A stretch of DNA of 64,000 nucleotides from Ferrovibrio terrae_A (GTDB taxonomy: Bacteria > Pseudomonadota > Alphaproteobacteria > Ferrovibrionales > Ferrovibrionaceae), in the NCBI RefSeq assembly GCF_943372915.1, contig NZ_CALSAN010000004.1, positions 144,282-208,281 on the forward strand. Direction: 5' to 3'. Under the pieces are notes generated by a model. That model saw nothing but the letters and a program-made list of their open reading frames with translations. It did no database searches and had not been told where the DNA came from. Numbering within the stretch: the first letter of the stretch is position 1; the number at the start of each line of letters is the position of its first letter. Shown here one piece after another: positions 37,024 to 45,291 of the stretch. The position numbers and the translations under genes are program-made.

Positions 37024-37164
37024 GAATCGTCTGTAACACTCCTTCACAAGCTGGCTCAAGGGTTAAACCGGTTTTGCACAGGGCCGGACGTCTTGCTGCG
37101 CAACAGATGCCGGACGGGAAATTTAATTGCCGGCTGCTCTGTGCGCTTGCCCATTCCATCATAA

Positions 37165-37182
37165 TATTTTATATATAAAATA
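37165..37182. promoter_or_regulatory. 18-bp AT-only palindrome between the liv operon and ridA-like gene
   Basis: TATTTTATATATAAAATA is a perfect palindrome inside a 40-base AT-rich island (about 37158-37197) in an otherwise GC-rich region. It lies in the intergenic gap between two divergent units. It could be an operator or a promoter core for either. No known regulator consensus is matched. Confidence 0.5.
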
Positions 37183-37213
37183 AATCTCAGAAAAGATTCA
37201 CCGGGTGCATCAG

Positions 37214-37612
37214 ATGCAGAGTCTCAACCCCGCCGAATGGGCCAAGCCGAAGGGCTATGCCAATGGTGTTGCCGCCGAAGGCCGCCTGGTCTTCGTGGCC
37301 GGCCAGATCGGCTGGACAGCCGAGGCACAATTCGAAAGCGATGACCTCGTCGACCAGACGCGCCAGGCCCTGCGCAACATCGTGCGCGTGCTGGCCGAAG
37401 CCGGTGGCCGGCCGGAGCATATCGTGCGGCTGACCTGGTATGTGGTCGACAAGCGCGATTACATGGCGCGCAATGCCGATCTCGGCAAAGCCTATCGCGA
37501 TATTCTGGGCAAGCATTTCCCAGCCATGACTCTGGTGCAGGTTGCCGCCCTGCTGGAAGACCGCGCCAAGGTCGAGATCGAGGCAACCGCGGTTATTCCG
37601 CCAACCACCTGA
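37214..37612 (+). CDS. RidA-family (YjgF/UK114) protein
   Basis: This 132-residue protein matches the Rid family: GYANGVAAEGRLVFVAGQIGW, then QTRQALRNIVRVLAEAGGRPEHIVRLTWYVVDKRDYMA and LVQVAALLEDRAKVEIEATAV. Rid proteins hydrolyse reactive imines or enamines, though this is a more distant subgroup in which the usual RidA active-site Arg context is changed (ALLEDRAKVEIEA). The ATG at 37214 is preferred over an upstream GTG at 37205. No strong ribosome site is visible. Confidence 0.85.
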   Translation: MQSLNPAEWAKPKGYANGVAAEGRLVFVAGQIGWTAEAQFESDDLVDQTRQALRNIVRVLAEAGGRPEHIVRLTWYVVDKRDYMARNADLGKAYRDILGKHFPAMTLVQVAALLEDRAKVEIEATAVIPPTT

Positions 37613-37718
37613 TCGCGCGCGCTTTAATTTCCCGTCCCGAACCGGAACCAGCTCCATACCTTAACGTTTGGTTCATGACCCCACTTGCGGCGGTCATTCT
37701 CCTGAAAGGAGATGAGCC

Positions 37719-37910
37719 ATGCGTGAATTGTTGCTGATTCTCGGCGCAGCCTGCATAGCCAGTCTGCCTTTCGTGGCCTTCAACGAATGGGTCCACACGG
37801 CCCCGCGGCAAGAGGCCGGCATTCTGTGGGGCGATGACCTCCGCCAATCCCATCCCAGCTACACCACGCCCAGGCTGATGGCTACCAGCACCACTGTGGA
37901 GCGACGCTGA
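37719..37910 (+). CDS. Small membrane-anchored or secreted protein
   Basis: This 63-residue protein is unrecognised. An excellent AGGAGAT ribosome site precedes the ATG. Residues 4-21 (LLLILGAACIASLPFVAF) are a hydrophobic anchor or signal; the rest is polar. Its stop overlaps the next gene's ATG by one base (TGATG), so the two proteins are translationally coupled, which makes this small frame more credible. Confidence 0.6.
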   Translation: MRELLLILGAACIASLPFVAFNEWVHTAPRQEAGILWGDDLRQSHPSYTTPRLMATSTTVERR

Positions 37911-38395
37911 TGCGCACCCTGCCCGTACTTGTCAGCCTTGTTCTGTTTGGCTGGGCCACTGCAGGCCTGGCACAGCAAGCCCCCAAACAGGAGGAACCGG
38001 CACCGCGCCAGCCACGCCCTGCCGTTCCCGGGCCCAATGCCGTGCCTGGCATGCCGCTCGGCGAGAAAGACAAGACCCCTGATTTTTCCGTCGAGCAAAA
38101 CATGCCGCAGCTGAGCAGCGATCAGGTTGCAGCCGTCGGCGCCAAGCTGCGCAATGAAGCCGGTGATACCCTGGGTACGATCGAGAACATCGTCCTCGAC
38201 CGTGACGGCCGGGTGGTTGCCCTGGTGATCGGCATCGACAAGCTGCTCGGCCTGGCCGAGGACCGTGTCGAAATCAACTGGAAACAGGTCCGCTTCGAAC
38301 GCAAGGATGCGGTGGTCAGTTTCATCACGCAGCTCAGCAAGGATGAATTGCGTGACCAGGCGAAATTCACCGCGCCAAAGCGCCAGCCGGGCTGA
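37910..38395 (+). CDS. Secreted PRC-barrel domain protein
   Basis: This 161-residue protein has a signal peptide (LPVLVSLVLFGWATAGLA, cut near residue 21), a Pro-rich linker, and a PRC-barrel domain from about residue 70: SSDQVAAVGAKLRNEAGDTLGTIENIVLDRDGRVVALVIGI through VRFERKDAVVSFI. PRC barrels occur in RimM, photosynthetic reaction centre H subunits and many small envelope proteins. The role here is unknown. It is coupled to the preceding small protein and ends seven bases from the convergent mmsB-like gene. Confidence 0.8.
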   Translation: MRTLPVLVSLVLFGWATAGLAQQAPKQEEPAPRQPRPAVPGPNAVPGMPLGEKDKTPDFSVEQNMPQLSSDQVAAVGAKLRNEAGDTLGTIENIVLDRDGRVVALVIGIDKLLGLAEDRVEINWKQVRFERKDAVVSFITQLSKDELRDQAKFTAPKRQPG

Positions 38396-38402
38396 CGCAG
38401 TT

Positions 38403-39293
38403 TCAGCCCAGATCGCGGATCATCCGGATGATACCCGAGTAATCCAGCGCACCGTTGCCGTTATCGACATATTCAGCATAGAGCGCTGTGGCCTCCGAGC
38501 CCAGCGGGGTCTGCACCTTGGCGGAACGCGCGGCTTCCTGCGACAGCTTCAGATCCTTCAGCATCAGTTCGGCCGCAAAGCCCGGCTTGTAGTCGCGATT
38601 GGCCGCCGACGTGGGCACCGGACCCGGCACCGGGCAGTGATTCATCAGCGCCCAGCAGGAGCCCGATGAACTGCCAACAATGTCAAACATCGCCTGCGCC
38701 GAGAGGCCCAGCTTCTCAGCCATCACGAAAGCTTCGGAGATGCCGATCATGGTGATTCCCAACACCATGTTATTGCAGACCTTGGCGGCCTGACCGTTCC
38801 CGGCGCCGCCGGCATGGACGATCTTCTTGCCCATGGCTTCCAGAATCGGCTTGGCCTTGGCAAACGCTGCGTCGCTGCCGCCGACCATGAAGGTCAATGC
38901 GGCATTCTCGGCACCGGCGATGCCACCGGAAACCGGCGCATCCAGCATCAACATGCCCTTGGCGTCGGCAGCGGCAATCGTTTCACGCGCCGTCTTCACA
39001 TCGATGGTCGAGCTGTCGATGAACAGGGTCCCGGGTTTGGCGGCCGCAAGAATCCCTTTTTCACCCGTGTAAACGCTGTTCACGTGCTTGCCGGCCGGCA
39101 GCATGGTGATGACGGCATCGACATCGCGGGCGGCATCGGCGGCGGTGGCAGCCTTGGTGCCGCCAGCCTCAACCACCTTCTGCACCAGTTCCGGCATGAG
39201 GTCGAAGGCTTTTACCGTATGGCCGGCTTTCAGCAGATTGCGCGCCATCGGACCGCCCATATTGCCGACGCCGATAAAGCCGATATTTGCCAT
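38403..39293 (-). CDS. mmsB: 3-hydroxyisobutyrate dehydrogenase
   Basis: MmsB oxidises 3-hydroxyisobutyrate in valine breakdown using NAD. The 296-residue protein begins with the Rossmann motif IGFIGVGNMGGPMARNLL, has DAPVSGGIAGAENAALTFMVGG, then the catalytic Lys in GNGQAAKVCNNMVLGITMIG. The C-terminal block has the GFAAELMLKDLKLSQEAA signature of true HIBADH. It follows a hydrolase and a dehydrogenase of the same pathway, which supports this substrate. Confidence 0.93.
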   Translation of the reverse strand: MANIGFIGVGNMGGPMARNLLKAGHTVKAFDLMPELVQKVVEAGGTKAATAADAARDVDAVITMLPAGKHVNSVYTGEKGILAAAKPGTLFIDSSTIDVKTARETIAAADAKGMLMLDAPVSGGIAGAENAALTFMVGGSDAAFAKAKPILEAMGKKIVHAGGAGNGQAAKVCNNMVLGITMIGISEAFVMAEKLGLSAQAMFDIVGSSSGSCWALMNHCPVPGPVPTSAANRDYKPGFAAELMLKDLKLSQEAARSAKVQTPLGSEATALYAEYVDNGNGALDYSGIIRMIRDLG

Positions 39294-39321
39294 GGTCGTT
39301 TCTCCCGCTTGTTCTGTTTAT

Positions 39322-40371
39322 TCAGTCGAATTGCAATTCGCCGTCCTGAACCGGCATGAAATACTTCTCAATCTCGGCGTCGGAGACGTCCTCCAGCCGC
39401 GCCGGTTGCCACTTCGGCTTGTGGTCCTTGTCAATGATCACCGCGCGCACGCCTTCATAGAAATCATGGCCAAGTGCGACATGGTTGCAGATGCGCCACT
39501 CCAGCCTCATGCAGTCGCGCAGCGACAGGCTGCGGCCACGCCGGAGCTGTGCGAAGGTGAGCTTGACCGAAGTGGGCGACTTGCTGCGAATGATGCCCAT
39601 CTGCTCGATGGAGAACGGGCTCGGGTCGGTTTCCAATGCGGTCATGATGGCGGCGACGCTGTCGCCGGCAAAGCGGCGGTCAATTTCAGCTTTGCGCTCA
39701 GCCAGCGGCGATGCCCCGGCATCGCTGGTGAACCCCGCCACGACAGCGTCGATCGCAGCCTTGTCTGCCGGCGCAGCTGCAATCAGCGCCTGCTCCAGGG
39801 CCGGCATTTTTTCACGCGGCACGAAATGCGTGGCGACACCGGCTGTGAGGATATCGGCGCCTTTCAGTCGCGCACCGGTCAGACCAAGAAAAGTGCCCAA
39901 CTCTCCCGGGCAGCGCGGCAGGAAATAGGTGCCGCCCACATCGGGGAACAGGCCGATACCGGTTTCCGGCATGGCGAAATGGGCAAACTCGCTGATGATG
40001 CGATGGCTGCCATGCACCGAAAGTCCTACGCCGCCGCCCATGAAGATGCCGTCGATCAGCGCAATGAAAGGCTTCGGATACTCACCGATCAGGGTATTGC
40101 AGCGGTATTCGTCATACCAGAAGGACTTGCGGTAACTGACACCCTCGGGGCCGCGATCGGCCAGCTTGCGGATATCGCCGCCGGCGCAGAAGGCCTTCTC
40201 GCCCGAGCCCTTGATGATCACCGCTTTGACGGCCGGATCGGTCGCCCAGCTGCGCAGATGCTTTTCCAGTGGCAGACACATGTCATGTGTCAAAGCATTC
40301 AGGGCCTGGGGGCGGTTCAGTTGGATAATGGCGACGCCGTTATCGACGGAAAACAGAATGTCGTTGCTCAC
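39322..40371 (-). CDS. 3-hydroxyisobutyryl-CoA hydrolase
   Basis: This 349-residue crotonase-fold protein has VAIIQLNRPQALNALTHDM, KAFCAGGDIRKLAD, GIFMGGGVGLSVHGSHRI and then the hydrolase signature FAMPETGIGLFPDVGGTYFLPR. Its length and C-terminal extension fit the HIBCH-type rather than enoyl-CoA hydratase. The start is GTG with GGAG upstream. It sits between mmsB and an acyl-CoA dehydrogenase, matching the middle of the valine pathway. Confidence 0.92.
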   Translation of the reverse strand: MSNDILFSVDNGVAIIQLNRPQALNALTHDMCLPLEKHLRSWATDPAVKAVIIKGSGEKAFCAGGDIRKLADRGPEGVSYRKSFWYDEYRCNTLIGEYPKPFIALIDGIFMGGGVGLSVHGSHRIISEFAHFAMPETGIGLFPDVGGTYFLPRCPGELGTFLGLTGARLKGADILTAGVATHFVPREKMPALEQALIAAAPADKAAIDAVVAGFTSDAGASPLAERKAEIDRRFAGDSVAAIMTALETDPSPFSIEQMGIIRSKSPTSVKLTFAQLRRGRSLSLRDCMRLEWRICNHVALGHDFYEGVRAVIIDKDHKPKWQPARLEDVSDAEIEKYFMPVQDGELQFD

Positions 40372-40390
40372 TGCAAACTCCGGAAATGAC

Positions 40391-41542
40391 TCAATCGTGG
40401 AATGAACCCGACATCAGGGCGCGCGAGATGATCACGCGCATGATCTCGTTGGTGCCTTCGAGGATCTGGTGCACCCGCGCATCACGCAGGTAGCGCTCGA
40501 TCGGATAGTCCTTCAGATACCCGTAGCCGCCATGCAGCTGCAAAGCATCATTGCAGATGGCAAAGCCGGCATCGGTGGCAAACCGCTTGGCCATCGCGCA
40601 ATACATCGTGGCCTCGGGGCTCTTGGCATCCAGCATGGCGGCGGCCTGGCGGATCATCAGCCGCGCTGCGGCCAGGTCGGTTGCCATATCGGCGAGCTTG
40701 AACTGGGTTGCCTGGAAACTGCCGATGGCATTGCCGAACTGCTTGCGACTGGAGACATATTCGCGTGCCGCTGTCAGGCAGGCCTTGGCCGCACCCAGCG
40801 AACAGGCGCCGATGTTGATACGGCCGCCATCCAGCCCAGCCATAGCGATGCGGAAGCCCTCGCCCTCTTCACCGATCCGGTTGGCCTTGGGCACCTTGCA
40901 ATCATCGAAGATCACCATGGCGGTCGGTTGGCTGTTCCAGCCCAGCTTGCGTTCCTGCGCGCCGAAAGACAGTCCGGGCGCGCCCTTCTCCACCACCAGG
41001 CAGGTCACGCCGCGCGCGCCGGCCTCGCCAGTTCGCACCATGCAGACATAGACATCCGAACGTCCGCCGCCTGAAATAAAAGCCTTGGTGCCATTCAGCA
41101 CATAATGATCGCCGGCATCCGCTGCCCTGGTCTGCAAGGCCGCCGCATCGGAACCTGCATTGGGCTCGGTCAGGCAATAGGAGGCGAAGCGCTGCATGCT
41201 GCACAGGTCTGGCAACAAGCGCTGGCGCTGCTCGTCATTGCCGAAGCGGTCGATCATCCAGGCCGCCATATTGTGGATCGAGATATAGGCGGCCGTGGAT
41301 GTGCAGCCAGCCGCCAGCTCTTCGAAGATGATTGCGGCATCAAGGCGGCTGAGGCCCGAACCGCCGACTGCGTCAGAGACATAAATGCCCCCAAAGCCTA
41401 GGGCCGCAGCCTCGCGCAACTCATCTTCCGGAAAGTGTTTTTTCTCATCCCATGCTGCGGCATTCGGCTGCATCCGATCCAGCGCGAAGCGACGCGCTGT
41501 CTCCTGAATGGCCCGCTGATCATCGGATAACTCGAACAGCAT
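40391..41542 (-). CDS. Acyl-CoA dehydrogenase, probably isobutyryl-CoA dehydrogenase
   Basis: This 383-residue flavoenzyme begins MLFELSDDQRAIQETARRFALDRM, has YCLTEPNAGSDAAAL at the flavin site and the C-terminal signature LHGGYGYLKDYPIERYLRDARVHQILEGTNEIMR. Its neighbours handle the next valine intermediates, so isobutyryl-CoA is the likely substrate. The frame opens upstream to 41620, but the ATG at 41542 has AGGGAGA at good spacing. Confidence 0.9.
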   Translation of the reverse strand: MLFELSDDQRAIQETARRFALDRMQPNAAAWDEKKHFPEDELREAAALGFGGIYVSDAVGGSGLSRLDAAIIFEELAAGCTSTAAYISIHNMAAWMIDRFGNDEQRQRLLPDLCSMQRFASYCLTEPNAGSDAAALQTRAADAGDHYVLNGTKAFISGGGRSDVYVCMVRTGEAGARGVTCLVVEKGAPGLSFGAQERKLGWNSQPTAMVIFDDCKVPKANRIGEEGEGFRIAMAGLDGGRINIGACSLGAAKACLTAAREYVSSRKQFGNAIGSFQATQFKLADMATDLAAARLMIRQAAAMLDAKSPEATMYCAMAKRFATDAGFAICNDALQLHGGYGYLKDYPIERYLRDARVHQILEGTNEIMRVIISRALMSGSFHD

Positions 41543-41691
41543 CGGATTTTCTCCCTTAAAGCGGGTCTTAATCGCCCGCTTGTCGGCAGTCAACGGCTGC
41601 CGTTGCGTCTGGCCCTGCAACAGAGTCGCATGGGCAGTGCCTGCATGCTAGCCTCCCGCGCGAATTTCGGCCCTGCCGCCATTAAGAGCCA

Positions 41692-43959
41692 ATGCTGCCA
41701 ACTACCTCCACAACACACCAGTCTGATGCCGAGAGCGGCATTGGCTGGCCGTTGCGTGGGCTGGCCTATGCCCTGGCTGGCACCATGCTGGGCATTGCCG
41801 CCATGCTGGCGACCCCGCCACTCCTCTCAGGGGCGATGGACATTGCCTGGTTGCCAGGCGCACCACCGTTCCATGCAGACGTGGCCGCAGTTGCCGTCCT
41901 GGCGAGCCTTGCATTGCTGACGCGCGATACCGCCGGCGCCCTGTCGCGCCTGCTGGCCCTGGCGCTCGCCTGCCTCAGCATTGTCAGCCTGTTTTCCTTT
42001 ATCACTCATCCCGAGCTGCGGCTGGCTGCCGAGGCTTCCGCTCCACTGTCGTTCAGCGCCTTGTGGTCTGGCCATATGGGGCCCGTGGTCGGGATCGGCG
42101 CCCTGCTGACGGCGGCACGCCTGTATGTCTCGGTCTCGAAACGCGCCACGATCGGCAATGTGCCGCTCGGCTGGTCGGTTGCCATGACCCTCGTGGCACT
42201 CTCGATCACCCTTGCCATTGGGGCACTGGATATCCTGCCGCAGGCAGAGAGCTGGACCATTCATGCCGCGGCCCTGCCCGATGGTGCCGTTATCCTGCTG
42301 CTGATGGGGGCGGCCTGTGCCGCCCGCACTTTCCATGCGTCACCTTCGATTGCACCGATCCAACTGCTGGCCGGGCAGAGCGTCGTACTGATCGGCGGGA
42401 TCATTGCATCCTTCATCCTCTGGCAGGCCAATGTCGCCAGCACGTCGCTGCCGCTGGTGCCGGCCCTCTCCTTTACTGCCTGCCTGGTGGCGACCTACAT
42501 GATTGCCGGGCTGATCGCGCTGGCGGTGCGCGTGATGATCCAGCAACGCGCCATGGCTGAAGCACGTGCAGCACTGCAGGCGAGCAATGATCTGTTCGAG
42601 GCCGCCGCCCGCAGCAGCCGCCTCGGTATCTGGGACTGGGATTTACAGACCGGCGATCTCTTGATCGTTGCCAACTACCTGCAGGACAGCAACGACCGCA
42701 GCCTGCTGGCATCACGCACCACCATTGCCGCCTTTACCGAGCTGATGCATCCCGACGACCAGGGCATGGTCATGCAACGCGTCAACACGGCCCTGCGCCA
42801 ACACAAGCCCTATGAAGCAGAGTTCCGCATCCGGCGCGACAATGGCGTTTATATCTGGGTTCTGGCACGCGCTGAGGCAACCCGGGACGAGGCCGGCAAA
42901 CCGGTGCGCATGATCGGCAGCCTGGAAGATGTGGACCAGATCCGCCGCCAGATGAATGAACTGGAATTGCAGCGCCAGACGCTGGAGGAGCAGTCGGTCA
43001 AGTTGGCTGAAACGGCGCAGGCACTGGCATTAGCCAGGGATGCCGCCGAAACCGCCCATAAGGCCAAGTCGAGTTTCCTCGCCATGATGAGCCATGAAAT
43101 CCGCACGCCAATGAATGGCGTGCTGGGCATGCTCAGCCTGATCCAGCGCAGCGAGATCGAGCCGGCGCTGAAGCGATATGCTGAAGTTGCGCATCAATCA
43201 GCACGGGATCTGCTCGGCCTGATCGACGACATCCTCGATGTTTCCAAGCTTGAAGCCGGCAAGCTGCATATCGAGGCAATTGATTTCGACCTGCGGCCTT
43301 CGATTGACAGCGTGGTTGCCCTGCTGACGCCACGCGCCAGGGAAAACGGCAACCAGTTGATCCTAGACATCGCCGAAAGCGTGCCCGAGCATGTGATCGG
43401 CGATCCACTTCGTTTACGCCAGATTCTGACCAACCTGGTCGGCAACGCCGTCAAATTCACTGAAAAAGGCACAGTGACGCTCACCATCACGGCCACACCG
43501 CTGCAGAATGGCGACTTCATGCTGCATTGCGCCATCCGCGACACCGGGATCGGTATTGCGCCCGAACAGCAGCTGACCCTGTTTGAACCCTTCACCCAGG
43601 CCGACATCTCGATGACCCGCCGGTATGGCGGCACTGGCCTTGGCCTGACCATCTGCAAGCATCTGGTGCATCTGATGGGCGGCGAGATTGGCGTGATCAG
43701 CGCACCGGGTGAAGGCTCAACCTTCTGGTTCACCGTGCGCTGCCGCGAGGATGTGGAACTGACGGCCAAACTGGGTCTGCAGGAGCCGAAGCCGCAACCG
43801 GCACCCCAGGCTCCAACGGCGGCCAATGACGCCTCCACCCTGCTGCCGCCACGCCCGATCGAGGCCGATATTGCCGATCTGGTGCAGCAGTTCGACCGTC
43901 TTGCAGGGCGCAAACCGCAGGGCGGCGGTAGTACAGGCGGCGGTGTTACGGGGCATTAA
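41692..43959 (+). CDS. Membrane-bound PAS histidine kinase
   Basis: This 755-residue sensor kinase has about eight membrane segments in residues 20-285, a PAS domain around 295-425 (LGIWDWDLQTGDLL and FRIRRDNGVYIWVLARAEAT), a coiled coil, then HisKA with the phospho-accepting His468 in MSHEIRTPMNGVLGM, and HATPase with NLVGNAVKFTEKG, DTGIGIAPEQ and GGTGLGLTI. The last 70 residues are Pro/Ala-rich and low complexity. There is no receiver domain and no response regulator nearby, so the partner is unknown. The sensory membrane module resembles MASE-type domains but is not one I can name. Confidence 0.9.
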   Translation: MLPTTSTTHQSDAESGIGWPLRGLAYALAGTMLGIAAMLATPPLLSGAMDIAWLPGAPPFHADVAAVAVLASLALLTRDTAGALSRLLALALACLSIVSLFSFITHPELRLAAEASAPLSFSALWSGHMGPVVGIGALLTAARLYVSVSKRATIGNVPLGWSVAMTLVALSITLAIGALDILPQAESWTIHAAALPDGAVILLLMGAACAARTFHASPSIAPIQLLAGQSVVLIGGIIASFILWQANVASTSLPLVPALSFTACLVATYMIAGLIALAVRVMIQQRAMAEARAALQASNDLFEAAARSSRLGIWDWDLQTGDLLIVANYLQDSNDRSLLASRTTIAAFTELMHPDDQGMVMQRVNTALRQHKPYEAEFRIRRDNGVYIWVLARAEATRDEAGKPVRMIGSLEDVDQIRRQMNELELQRQTLEEQSVKLAETAQALALARDAAETAHKAKSSFLAMMSHEIRTPMNGVLGMLSLIQRSEIEPALKRYAEVAHQSARDLLGLIDDILDVSKLEAGKLHIEAIDFDLRPSIDSVVALLTPRARENGNQLILDIAESVPEHVIGDPLRLRQILTNLVGNAVKFTEKGTVTLTITATPLQNGDFMLHCAIRDTGIGIAPEQQLTLFEPFTQADISMTRRYGGTGLGLTICKHLVHLMGGEIGVISAPGEGSTFWFTVRCREDVELTAKLGLQEPKPQPAPQAPTAANDASTLLPPRPIEADIADLVQQFDRLAGRKPQGGGSTGGGVTGH

Positions 43960-44012
43960 CCAGCCCGACTGCAGAATCGCCTCGATCAAGTGTCGATGTG
44001 CGAGGCTAGGAT

Positions 44013-44240
44013 ATGCTGCCGATCCACCCAGGCGTTCTGCTTGAACGGGCCATCATCGCCCGCGGCACCGATCCCGACCATTTTCAGCGCGAAGCCCATA
44101 TTCCGCGCAAGCTGCTCCGCCTGGTCCTGTCGGGTGAACGGCCGATCTCTGCCGGCCTGGCCATGCGGCTGGGTCGGATTTTCGGCACTTCCCCCTGGGT
44201 CTGGATTGCGTTTCAGGAGCGGTTTGATAAATCATTCTGA
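44013..44240 (+). CDS. HigA-like (VapI-type) helix-turn-helix protein, orphan
   Basis: This 75-residue protein matches the HigA antitoxin group: IHPGVLLERAIIARGTD at the start, a helix-turn-helix at about residues 23-50, ISAGLAMRLGRIFGTSPWVWIAFQERFD at the end. Canonical members regulate toxin-antitoxin operons. No HigB-like toxin is visible on either side. Its TGA is directly followed by the hemB ATG (TGAATG), so it is probably translated together with hemB. Its DNA target, and whether it regulates hemB, are unknown. Confidence 0.75.
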   Translation: MLPIHPGVLLERAIIARGTDPDHFQREAHIPRKLLRLVLSGERPISAGLAMRLGRIFGTSPWVWIAFQERFDKSF

Positions 44241-45263
44241 ATGAGCAACAGCCCCGTTCCCCCTCTGCCGCAATTTCCGGCCTCGCGGCCCCGCCGGCTG
44301 CGCCGGTCCGACTGGACCCGTCGCCTGGTTGCCGAAAACAACCTCAGCGCCAATGACCTGATCTGGCCGATCTTCGTGCATGACGCGAAGGCTAATGCTG
44401 CGATCCCCTCAATGCCGGGGGTTGAGCGCCTGACCATCGACAATGCCGTGCTTGCTGCGAAGGAAGCCGAGGCATTGGGCATTCCCGCCATCGCGCTGTT
44501 CCCGGCCACCGATCCGAAGCTGAAGACCGATGATGGCCGCGAGGCCCTCAATCCTGACAACACGGTCTGCCGCACGGTACGCGCCGTGAAGAGTGCTACG
44601 AAGAATCTGGGCATCCTGTGCGATGTCGCGCTCGATCCCTATACCAGCCACGGTCATGACGGTCTGCTTAAGGACGGCGAAATCCTCAACGATGAAACGG
44701 TTGAGTTGCTGGTACAGCAGGCTTTGGTGCAGGTGCGCGCCGGCTGCGACATTACCGCGCCGTCCGATATGATGGATGGCCGTATCGGCGCGATCCGCAA
44801 GGCCTTCGAGCGTGAAGGTTTCCGCAATGCCCAGCTGATGGCCTATGCGGCGAAATACGCCTCGGCTTTCTATGGCCCGTTCCGTGATGCCGTCGGCTCA
44901 TCCGTCAATCTCGGGCTGGGCGACAAGCGGACCTACCAGATGAACCCGGCCAATGGCGATGAAGCCCTGCGTGAAGTGGCGCTGGATATCGCCGAGGGCG
45001 CCGACATGGTGATGGTCAAGCCGGGCATGCCATATCTGGATATCTGCTGGCGCGTGAAGGACACCTTTGGCCTGCCGACCTTCGCCTACCAGGTATCGGG
45101 GGAATACGCGATGCTGGCCGGGGCGGCCGAACGCGGCTGGCTCGATCGCGCAAAGGTGGCCTGGGAAAGCCTTTTGTCGTTCAAGCGCGCCGGCTGCGAT
45201 GGCGTGCTGACGTACTTTGCGCGCGACATTGCCCGCATGATCGCCGAAGGGAAACAGCCGTAA
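44241..45263 (+). CDS. hemB: Delta-aminolevulinic acid dehydratase (porphobilinogen synthase)
   Basis: HemB joins two aminolevulinates into porphobilinogen for heme, cobalamin and other tetrapyrroles. The 340-residue protein has RPRRLRRSDWTRRLV at the start, DVALDPYTSHGHDG, and Schiff-base Lys residues in MAYAAKYASAFYGPFRDA and MVMVKPGMPYLD. In the active-site loop the three zinc Cys of other HemBs are absent (Ala/Asp instead), so it is the Mg-type enzyme of alphaproteobacteria. It begins right after the HigA-like gene. Confidence 0.96.
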   Translation: MSNSPVPPLPQFPASRPRRLRRSDWTRRLVAENNLSANDLIWPIFVHDAKANAAIPSMPGVERLTIDNAVLAAKEAEALGIPAIALFPATDPKLKTDDGREALNPDNTVCRTVRAVKSATKNLGILCDVALDPYTSHGHDGLLKDGEILNDETVELLVQQALVQVRAGCDITAPSDMMDGRIGAIRKAFEREGFRNAQLMAYAAKYASAFYGPFRDAVGSSVNLGLGDKRTYQMNPANGDEALREVALDIAEGADMVMVKPGMPYLDICWRVKDTFGLPTFAYQVSGEYAMLAGAAERGWLDRAKVAWESLLSFKRAGCDGVLTYFARDIARMIAEGKQP

Positions 45264-45291
45264 CCGGCTGTACCCTCGGCTTTCACATCAA

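Noticed and set aside
37165..37182. NrdR box identity for the AT palindrome
   Set aside because: The known consensus has ACAC/GTGT ends, absent here, and no ribonucleotide reductase gene is nearby.
39088..40389. Open frame of 433 codons on + opposite the valine genes
   Set aside because: It crosses two intact genes on the minus strand and has no domain signature.
44013..44240. Complete HigBA toxin-antitoxin pair
   Set aside because: No toxin frame lies on either side; the upstream gap is 53 bases and hemB follows directly.
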